This document shows positions 54,853-61,242 of a stretch of 61,242 bases of DNA, piece by piece. The position numbers and the translations under genes were made by a program. The notes below the pieces were generated by a model. The model ran no database searches. It was not told the origin of the DNA and saw only the letters and a program-made list of their open reading frames with translations. Position 1 is the first letter of the stretch, and every line of letters begins with the position of its first letter. Source of the stretch: Saprospiraceae bacterium (lineage in GTDB: Bacteria > Bacteroidota > Bacteroidia > Chitinophagales > Saprospiraceae); assembly GCA_020629515.1 (NCBI GenBank), contig JAHDDE010000008.1:39769-101010 (forward strand), in the 5' to 3' direction.

Positions 54853-57441
54853 TTACATGGTGTTATATCTCTGTCTCAATATCTCGTTAGTCTCTCTTTC
54901 CTTTATCTCCTGAATAATTTCATTCAATGATGAAGAAAATTCTGGTGCCGCCTCTGAATAATAATACTTTAATCCACTGATGAGATTGGTAGAAGAAAAC
55001 TTATAGAATAAGTTCTCTTCAGGATTGATAGCGATTGACTTGAGGTCAACTACCTTCTCTGTTATTAAGTCAAGTGGTTGATCCTTAAGAAGGTGAAAGT
55101 AACTTTCGTAAAAATCGAACACCTGATATAAGCTTATATTTGTCAATTTTTCTTCAAAAAAAGGTATGTATGTAGGATCGCCAGAAAAAGAGTATATCTC
55201 AGCTACGGCAGCTAAAATGTTTGCATTTTTTTCGTTTTTAAGGAGATTTGCCTTTTCTAGAGCTTTGTCTTGATCTATGGATAATAAGCCATCCAATGCT
55301 GCTCCTAATACAACATAAGACTTCTCTTGGTCAAATACGTTCTCTATCATTGGACTTAAATCAATAGATGGATCATCAGAAAGCTTTTTTATCGCTGCCG
55401 CACGGACAGCAGAATGCTCATCTTCTGTAATCATACTTGCAAGAATCTCTATTACTTGCTTATCGCCTTGTAGATCTAAATTTTGTATGGCTTTTACTCG
55501 TATGCTATGGTGCTCATCTAATAGGGCCTTTTTCATAGTCTCCTGTCCTTCACCTTTAGCTGCCAAATTCTCTATTGCTTCGAATCGATGAATAAATACC
55601 TCTGACCATTCATATTGATTAGCATATTCATTTACACTTTTATCTTCTTTCTTAGTAAATAACAACAAATCATTGTGATCAAATGTAACTAAAGATGGTA
55701 TTTCCCCATATGGCAATCTGAGTTCTTGATCTCTCTTATTGATCCAAGTGTCGAATAATGATTCTTTACCATCCTTATTGTATATACTCAGCGTTACAGG
55801 TAACTGAAAAATGGGTGTGCTCAATTCTGGGTCTTGAACTTGACTGACCGCCACCACCACTTCTGCTGCAGTAGTATCATAAGAGTAGCTTATCTCTAAT
55901 TCTGGATGCCCCGCAGTATGAAACCATTGATCAAAAAACCAATTTAAATCTTCACCTGATGTATCTTCAAATGCCATTCGCAATTCGTCAGCCTCTACAG
56001 CTGTATAAGCATTATCTGTTAGGTATCTATTTAGTGAGGCATAAAATGCTTCATCTCCCATATAATGTCGCAACATATGTAGAACAAGACCACCCTTATT
56101 GTAGGAATGTCCATCAAACATTTCTTCTTTATCATTATATCCATAATGGATCAATGGATGTGTTCCTGATTGTTGGATAGAATTAAGGTAACCCAGTTTT
56201 TCATTCATTCTCAGATAGCCTGCCTCTTGTAGGCCATATTTATATTCTTCCCATAAATATTCACTATAATTAGCAAATCCCTCATTCAGCGTCAAGTTCG
56301 ACCAGCTCTCACAAGTTACTAAGTCTCCAAACCAATGATGTATTAACTCATGAGCTACGATATAATCATTGTCATTATCTATTAACTCTCTGTCTGTCTT
56401 TTGTACAAACTCTCCAAATATCACTGCCGTCGTATTTTCCATAGCTCCAGAAACATAGTCTCTAGTAATTATCTGACTATACTTATCCCATGGATATGGA
56501 TAATCTAATAGCTCCGAAAAAAAAGTAAGCATTTCTGGTGTATGAGCAAATATCTGTTTAGCATATGGCTCATATTCCTTTTCCACATAATAAGCTAATT
56601 CTTTTCCGTTCCAAGATTCCTTGACAATAGCATACTCGCCCACAGCTATCATAAATAAGTATGGAGCATGAGGATCATCCATTTTCCAATGGTCAGTTCT
56701 TTTACCATCGGCGTGATTGACTGAAGAAACCATAATGCCGTTGGACAAAGTAACAAATCGATCTTCGACCGTTAACTTAATTTCTTGAGTAGTATTTTCA
56801 TTAGGTTTATCAATAGTAGGAAACCATTTCGAATTATGCTCGGTTTCTCCCTGTGTCCATATTTGTTGAGGTTTATCGGCTTCTTCGTTCCTTGGATTAA
56901 TAAAGAATAATCCTTTATCAGAAGTTATAGCTTCGCTCCCTCCAACTGGGCCTTCAGAAGGCTTTGCTATATAATCAATTATCAGCCTAACCTCTTCTTG
57001 GCGGGTATACATTTTATCCAAAATAACGTTCAACTTCTTTCCATCATAACCATACTCAAGATCCTTACCTGCAAATGTTGTGATACTTAATATATCAAAA
57101 CCTTTAGCATCCAAAATCAATAATTGCTTTGGGTAGAAATATGGCTTGAGGAATAATTCAGCACGCCCTAGAACATGTTCATTGGTCCAATCAAATCTTA
57201 AGTCCAAGCTGGTGTGAATAAGATCGAATTCTCTTTTAGCTGCCTGATTATAATTAGGAAGTACATAATCTCTTGGTGCCGTAATCTGCAACTCGTCTAA
57301 TAATCTCTCCTCAATGATTACTTCTTCAGGTTCAAATAACTCTTCTTCAACTATAACCGGCTCTTCAAGCACCTTTGAACTTTTACAAGAAGCAAGAAGG
57401 ACAAATGATGCAAGCAAAAATACTATCCCTTTAGAATTCAT
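54853..57441 (-). CDS. M1-family aminopeptidase, lipoprotein, with C-terminal HEAT-like region
   Basis: 862 residues. A lipobox (FVLLASCKSS, Cys19) predicts a lipid anchor. The peptidase domain has GAMEN at 332-336 and the zinc motif HELIHHW (364-370) with the third ligand Glu387 in LNEGFANY. Residues after about 620 form alpha-helical HEAT-like repeats (EHHSIRVKAIQNLDLQG, SAVRAAAIKKLSDD). It cleaves N-terminal residues from peptides, probably in the periplasm or on the surface. 61 bases separate it from the transporter gene, and the yqeY gene is just upstream with an 8-base gap. Confidence 0.94.
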   Translation of the reverse strand: MNSKGIVFLLASFVLLASCKSSKVLEEPVIVEEELFEPEEVIIEERLLDELQITAPRDYVLPNYNQAAKREFDLIHTSLDLRFDWTNEHVLGRAELFLKPYFYPKQLLILDAKGFDILSITTFAGKDLEYGYDGKKLNVILDKMYTRQEEVRLIIDYIAKPSEGPVGGSEAITSDKGLFFINPRNEEADKPQQIWTQGETEHNSKWFPTIDKPNENTTQEIKLTVEDRFVTLSNGIMVSSVNHADGKRTDHWKMDDPHAPYLFMIAVGEYAIVKESWNGKELAYYVEKEYEPYAKQIFAHTPEMLTFFSELLDYPYPWDKYSQIITRDYVSGAMENTTAVIFGEFVQKTDRELIDNDNDYIVAHELIHHWFGDLVTCESWSNLTLNEGFANYSEYLWEEYKYGLQEAGYLRMNEKLGYLNSIQQSGTHPLIHYGYNDKEEMFDGHSYNKGGLVLHMLRHYMGDEAFYASLNRYLTDNAYTAVEADELRMAFEDTSGEDLNWFFDQWFHTAGHPELEISYSYDTTAAEVVVAVSQVQDPELSTPIFQLPVTLSIYNKDGKESLFDTWINKRDQELRLPYGEIPSLVTFDHNDLLLFTKKEDKSVNEYANQYEWSEVFIHRFEAIENLAAKGEGQETMKKALLDEHHSIRVKAIQNLDLQGDKQVIEILASMITEDEHSAVRAAAIKKLSDDPSIDLSPMIENVFDQEKSYVVLGAALDGLLSIDQDKALEKANLLKNEKNANILAAVAEIYSFSGDPTYIPFFEEKLTNISLYQVFDFYESYFHLLKDQPLDLITEKVVDLKSIAINPEENLFYKFSSTNLISGLKYYYSEAAPEFSSSLNEIIQEIKERETNEILRQRYNTM

Positions 57442-57449
57442 CTTTTCCT

Positions 57450-57896
57450 TTAGTTTAAGAGTGACTTTACTATGCCAGAAATGGTTTTCCCATCTGCTTG
57501 TCCTGCTATTTGGCTACCGGCAAGTCCCATGACCTTGCCCATATCTTTCATTCCTTGCGCTCCTGTTTTGGCTATTATCTCCTTGATAATCACTTCTATC
57601 TCCTCTTTAGACAATTGTTTTGGAAGATATTTAGAGATTACAGCTATCTCTTCTTCTTCAACTTTGGCAAGATCCTCCCTACCTTGCTTATTGAATATGT
57701 CCAAAGAGTCTTGCCTTTGTTTTACCAATTTTTGAAGGAGTTTAATTTCTGAGGCATTATCCAATTCCTTTCCAGAACCATCAGTTTTGGTCAATAAAAT
57801 TGCCGCTTTTATAGCTCTTATACCTCTTAATGCCGCTTGATCTTTATCTTTCATTGCCTGTTTCAGATCAGACATGATATTTTTCTCTAAACTCAT
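57450..57896 (-). CDS. GatB/YqeY-family protein
   Basis: 148 residues matching YqeY (MSLEKNIMSDLKQAMKDKDQ, LVKQRQDSLDIFNKQGREDL, GAQGMKDMGKVMGLAG). The fold equals the C-terminal tail domain of GatB, the tRNA-dependent amidotransferase subunit. The stand-alone form has no settled function but is thought to act on tRNA. It lies one base downstream of ksgA. Confidence 0.93.
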   Translation of the reverse strand: MSLEKNIMSDLKQAMKDKDQAALRGIRAIKAAILLTKTDGSGKELDNASEIKLLQKLVKQRQDSLDIFNKQGREDLAKVEEEEIAVISKYLPKQLSKEEIEVIIKEIIAKTGAQGMKDMGKVMGLAGSQIAGQADGKTISGIVKSLLN

Positions 57897-57897
57897 A

Positions 57898-58671
57898 TTA
57901 CTGTTTTTCTAATAGATTCGTAAGTTCAAAATAGTTTTCAATACTCATTTGTTCGGGCCTTCGAGTCATAAACTTATGTTCAAATAATAAGTGATTATCG
58001 ACTAAAGATTTAACCGAATTCCTGATCATTTTTCTTCTTTGGTTGAAGGAAGCCTTTACAACAGTTTTAAACAGTTTTTCATTACAAGGAAGTTCATAAT
58101 TGTTCTTTCTTTTTAACAAGATGACAGCAGATGTAACTTTTGGCGCAGGATAGAATGATCCTGGTTTAACATAAAAAAGCATTTGTGCATCATAAGATGC
58201 CTGTATGAGTACACTTAATATGCCGTAAATTTTGTTGCCAGGTGGAGATACTATGCGCTCAGCAACTTCTTTTTGAAACATTCCGACCATTAACGGAACC
58301 ATATCCTTGTACTTGTTGATACGAAATAAAATTTGAGAAGAGATATTATATGGAAAATTACCAATCACTGAAAACTCCTCTTTATCAAAAACCTTATCAA
58401 GTGGAATTTTTAAAAAATCTTCTCGTATTAATTGATCTCCACTTATAGGATAGTGCTCTAAAAGATAATTATACATATCCCAGTCCGCCTCAACTGCTTT
58501 AAAGTTGAACTTTGATTTTTGGATCAGAAACTTAGTTAATGCCCCTTTCCCAGGTCCTACTTCGAGTACATTTTTTGTATCGCAATTTTGAGAAAAGTTG
58601 TCTACTATTCTTTCACAAATCGATTCATTAATCAAAAAATTCTGCCCGTATGACTTTTTGGGTTTTACCAA
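57898..58671 (-). CDS. ksgA: 16S rRNA (adenine1518-N6/adenine1519-N6)-dimethyltransferase
   Basis: 257 residues. SAM-binding motifs: KSYGQNFLI at the N terminus, VLEVGPGKGALTKFLI (motif I), AVEADWDM and the catalytic VIGNFPYNISSQIL (NxPY motif IV). The C terminus is the small helical domain (FNQRRKMIRNSVKS). It dimethylates two adenosines in helix 45 during small-subunit assembly. The start is a TTG at 58671, since the frame closes three codons upstream and no ATG precedes KPKKSYGQ. Confidence 0.95.
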   Translation of the reverse strand: MVKPKKSYGQNFLINESICERIVDNFSQNCDTKNVLEVGPGKGALTKFLIQKSKFNFKAVEADWDMYNYLLEHYPISGDQLIREDFLKIPLDKVFDKEEFSVIGNFPYNISSQILFRINKYKDMVPLMVGMFQKEVAERIVSPPGNKIYGILSVLIQASYDAQMLFYVKPGSFYPAPKVTSAVILLKRKNNYELPCNEKLFKTVVKASFNQRRKMIRNSVKSLVDNHLLFEHKFMTRRPEQMSIENYFELTNLLEKQ

Positions 58672-58789
58672 TTTCTTCTATTATATATTGAATATTAATG
58701 AAGTAATACAAAGATTGCCCTTTCAATTCAAATCGGAGCATCAGCATTTATTTATCTTCGCCAAACAGATAAAAAAAGATTGAGGTGAT

Positions 58790-59842
58790 ATGAAGTTGAA
58801 AATTGGAATAACAATAGGGGATATAAACGGTATTGGCCCAGAAGTAATTATAAAGGCGCTGTCTAACGAATATATATTAAATCAATGTACGCCGATAATA
58901 TATGGATCGTCTAAAACCATCGGCTACCATAAAAATATTGTAGATAACGGAATCTTCTCCTTTGTAAATACTACTGCGCCTGAAAAGGCATCAGAAGGTA
59001 AGGTCAACGTAATCAATTGTTGGCAGGAAGCTGTAAATATCAATATAGGTGAAGCAACGGTTGAAGCTGGTAAATGTGCTTACATCGCACTTGACAAAGC
59101 AATGAATGATCTAAACAATGGACTGATTGATGCATTAGTCACAGCACCAATAAATAAACATGCCATGAAAATGGCAGAATTTCCTTACTTGGGTCATACA
59201 GATTATATTGCCGAAAAGTCGGGAGCACATGATTCTTTGATGTTTATGGTATCAGATAATATCAAAGTAGGCTTAGTGACAGCTCATATTCCTATAAGTG
59301 AAGTCGCAGAACAAATAACTGCAGATAAAATATTGGATAAATTAGACATGTTAGATAACACCCTAAAAGTAGATTTTGGTATAGAAAAACCAATAATTGC
59401 AGTGCTTGGTTTAAATCCTCATGCAGGTGATAATGGTGAAATCGGAGAGGAAGATGAAACACATGTTAAACCAGCTATTGAAGCTGCCAAAGAAAATGGC
59501 ATTTTGGCGCAAGGGCCTTATGCCGCCGATGGATTTTTTGGGAGCAATCAACATAAAAAGTTTGATGCCATCTTGGCCATGTATCATGATCAAGGATTGG
59601 TTCCATTTAAATCTATTGCTTTTGGGAGTGGTGTAAATTATACTGCTGGTTTGGAAGTAGTGAGAACTTCTCCTGATCACGGAACAGGTTACGAAATTGC
59701 TGGCCAAAACATTGCTAATGAAGCATCTTTTAGAAGTGCATTATTTGCAGCTATCGATATAACTAAAAGTAGGAAAGAACATGAAGATATGAGTGCGAAT
59801 TCTATCGAAAATGTTGTAGAGCATAAAGAAGAAGAGAACTAA
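58790..59842 (+). CDS. pdxA: 4-hydroxythreonine-4-phosphate dehydrogenase
   Basis: 350 residues. NAD-dependent step of pyridoxal 5'-phosphate synthesis, giving 3-amino-2-oxopropyl phosphate. Metal-binding His residues are in YLGHTDYIAEKSG, GLVTAHIPI and MYHDQGLVPFK. ITIGDINGIGPEVIIKAL is the N-terminal signature and LNPHAGDNGEIGEE the mid-protein one. Divergent from ksgA across 118 bases. A strong bidirectional terminator overlaps the stop. Confidence 0.96.
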   Translation: MKLKIGITIGDINGIGPEVIIKALSNEYILNQCTPIIYGSSKTIGYHKNIVDNGIFSFVNTTAPEKASEGKVNVINCWQEAVNINIGEATVEAGKCAYIALDKAMNDLNNGLIDALVTAPINKHAMKMAEFPYLGHTDYIAEKSGAHDSLMFMVSDNIKVGLVTAHIPISEVAEQITADKILDKLDMLDNTLKVDFGIEKPIIAVLGLNPHAGDNGEIGEEDETHVKPAIEAAKENGILAQGPYAADGFFGSNQHKKFDAILAMYHDQGLVPFKSIAFGSGVNYTAGLEVVRTSPDHGTGYEIAGQNIANEASFRSALFAAIDITKSRKEHEDMSANSIENVVEHKEEEN

Positions 59843-59870
59843 AAAAGGGGCCTAAAAAGCCCCTTTTTAC
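59842..59870. terminator. Bidirectional terminator between pdxA and the adhesin gene
   Basis: AAAAAGGGGC and GCCCCTTTTT form a perfect 10-base stem with a 7-base loop. A-rich and T-rich flanks let it work in both directions; both convergent genes end within a few bases. Confidence 0.9.
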
Positions 59871-59874
59871 TTAA

Positions 59875-61242
59875 TTATCTATTTGGGATAGAAGAGAATA
59901 TTCCATTATTCTGCTCCCATAATATTCGATCCTTAATATTAATATCACCATTCAAATCGTAGTCTTCATTGAAGTAACTACTGTTAGATCCATTTTCTTC
60001 GAGCCAACTGGTAAGGTCTCTCACATTGATATCAATATAAGATGAAATCTCAGTAATAATGTCTCCATTACCCGCAGCCATGACAAACGTGCCGTCATAT
60101 ATCTCTACTTGTCCAACTCCTATAATAGAAGTAAAAGAGTCAGATTTGGAAAAGTCATAACTTATTGCTCCTTCAGATATAGATAACTTATAAGGAGTCA
60201 TTACTGGTAGATGATTTCTATGCTCTATTACAACATAGAACTCTTTTATATCTACAACTAACTCTGTACTCGGTTTATTAAGAATTTCTATATAACCATC
60301 GCTATGTAATAATGCAGCACCCTGCCAAAACTGAGTCGATTTAGTACTTTCAGATCTAAAACTTACTAATACCCAATCTACAACATCTGAAGAGTAAAAT
60401 TCTTCATTCGACTTACCATCATCTTTCATGGACATCCCTTCTGTGCCCTCATAGAACCAAGGAGCTTCATTATAAGGCTGTCCAGCCTCAGCGGCACGAC
60501 CAAAAAATGTTGTTGGCTTTTGACCTGGTAAGTAGCCCAATTTATTCAAATGAGTGGTCATTAAACCATTTACTGGACTATATGCCCCTTGAAGCATCAC
60601 TGTGAGGTTCAAATCTATTTCAGAAAAGAACTCAGACGTCTCAGTACAATCATCTTCTGGTTGTATAATTATAGTCATAACCTCGTCACATCCATTACTG
60701 TTCTGTATATAGAGATCATATGTTCCTGCATTTAAACTATCAAATAAGGCTAATTCTTGATAATTCTCTCCATCTAAACTGAATAGCAACCCATCAGAAG
60801 GACCATCATATATGATAGCTCCATTATCATTATCTGGACAAGTAGCATTCACAATCACTGGGTCTACTGGCATTATATCATTACACTCGTCATCATCACA
60901 ATCTATTAAGCCATCGTTGTCGTCGTCAATACCATTATTGCAAATTTCATTTGCAGTCTCGTCAGTTGCTGTACAGTCAGACCCGGTTAATGGAACTTCG
61001 ATAATTACACTACATCCAAAACTATTCTCAATTACTAAACTGAACATCTGGGTCCCAGAACCTGTCTCTACAGTCAAACCATTGAATACATTAGTATCTT
61101 GGAATGTTGCTCCATTGTCTAAACTGTAAGCTAATCCATCAAGATTTTGGTTGGTAGCAACACTTATTACTCCATTATTATTATCAGGACATGATGGGTC
61201 AATAACATCTATCATAAATTGTCCTATATCTAAACCACAATC
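59875..61242 (-). CDS. SprB-repeat cell-surface/adhesin protein, C-terminal part
   Basis: The frame is open to the right edge, so the N terminus lies outside. The visible 455 residues hold two SprB-like repeats (DPSCPDNNNGVISVA, NATCPDNDNGAIIYD), an EICNNGIDDDNDGLIDCDDD motif of the MopE/metal-binding type, and a long C-terminal region that ends in DYDLNGDINIKDRILWEQNN and SSIPNR. The ending resembles the dockerin-like/gliding-motility tails of proteins secreted by the type IX system. It is probably a large surface adhesin (inference). The Met at 61215 is internal and not the start. Confidence 0.8.
   Translation of the reverse strand, partial: DCGLDIGQFMIDVIDPSCPDNNNGVISVATNQNLDGLAYSLDNGATFQDTNVFNGLTVETGSGTQMFSLVIENSFGCSVIIEVPLTGSDCTATDETANEICNNGIDDDNDGLIDCDDDECNDIMPVDPVIVNATCPDNDNGAIIYDGPSDGLLFSLDGENYQELALFDSLNAGTYDLYIQNSNGCDEVMTIIIQPEDDCTETSEFFSEIDLNLTVMLQGAYSPVNGLMTTHLNKLGYLPGQKPTTFFGRAAEAGQPYNEAPWFYEGTEGMSMKDDGKSNEEFYSSDVVDWVLVSFRSESTKSTQFWQGAALLHSDGYIEILNKPSTELVVDIKEFYVVIEHRNHLPVMTPYKLSISEGAISYDFSKSDSFTSIIGVGQVEIYDGTFVMAAGNGDIITEISSYIDINVRDLTSWLEENGSNSSYFNEDYDLNGDINIKDRILWEQNNGIFSSIPNR

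Noticed and set aside
1-61242. CRISPR array, prophage, transposon or integron
   Set aside because: I found no regularly spaced repeats, transposase or integrase frames, or terminal inverted repeats flanking a gene block.

Overview
The window is chromosomal DNA of a low-GC member of the Bacteroidota, most likely a Saprospiria-type marine lineage. The evidence is the set of Bacteroidota-restricted families (DUF4270, DUF4290, DUF6427, DUF4974-type FecR, DUF5706/PycTM), a cytochrome b558-type succinate dehydrogenase, candidate promoters of the TAnnTTTG class, lack of Shine-Dalgarno sites, and a truncated SprB-repeat adhesin with metal-binding ID/CDDD-type repeats at the right edge. The taxon is inferred from gene content. 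Almost the whole window is coding and no gene-free stretch exceeds 300 bases. I see no insertion sequences, prophage genes, CRISPR arrays or rRNA.

Layout. 1-4.1 kb: metG (cut by the left edge) and thrS on the minus strand. 4.2-6.9 kb: a lone Pycsar-effector-like membrane protein and uvrB. 7-12.4 kb: a periplasmic PDZ protein with Met/His-rich repeats, a soluble TonB C-terminal-domain protein, an FKBP isomerase, tRNA-Gln(UUG), a fatty acid hydroxylase family protein, and a GCS2-CBS fusion. 12.4-24.8 kb: one long minus-strand locus reading ECF sigma, FecR anti-sigma, STN-type TonB-dependent receptor, TcuA-like tricarballylate dehydrogenase, TctC binding protein, TctA-TctB fused permease, PrpF/GalD-like isomerase, D-2-hydroxyacid dehydrogenase, EamA transporter. 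Aconitase is divergent to it (24.9-27.2 kb). 27.3-30.2 kb: mscL, methylmalonyl-CoA epimerase, a TauE/SafE permease and a class-A beta-lactamase-fold lipoprotein. 30.2-44 kb: DsbD with tandem alpha domains, a stand-alone DsbD-alpha protein, DUF6427, polyprenyl diphosphate synthase, then the minus-strand operon GT5-like protein, DUF4270, glmS, DUF4290, murA, followed by RNase R and an unrecognised gene. 44.2-47.7 kb: sdhCAB. 47.7-49.4 kb: a LysM glucosaminidase and a DUF937 protein. 49.4-54.8 kb: a tight five-gene operon of Nramp-like transporter, Gfo/Idh oxidoreductase, TIM-barrel isomerase, glucuronokinase-like GHMP kinase and GalU-like nucleotidyltransferase. 54.8-59.9 kb: M1 aminopeptidase, YqeY, KsgA, PdxA. 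59.9-61.2 kb: the adhesin C terminus.

How the genes work together. The most notable unit is the sigma/FecR/receptor-controlled tricarboxylate locus. It carries a complete predicted route from outer membrane (TonB-dependent receptor) through periplasm (TctC) and inner membrane (TctA-TctB) to oxidation (TcuA), alkene isomerisation (PrpF/GalD) and entry into the TCA cycle through the neighbouring aconitase. A second unit worth study is the 49.4-54.8 kb operon, which looks like uptake plus oxidation/isomerisation of a polyol or sugar acid, with a kinase and a nucleotidyltransferase that together could make a UDP-uronate, as in the plant salvage route. Substrates for both are inferred and not shown by the sequence. 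The remaining blocks are mostly ordinary housekeeping.
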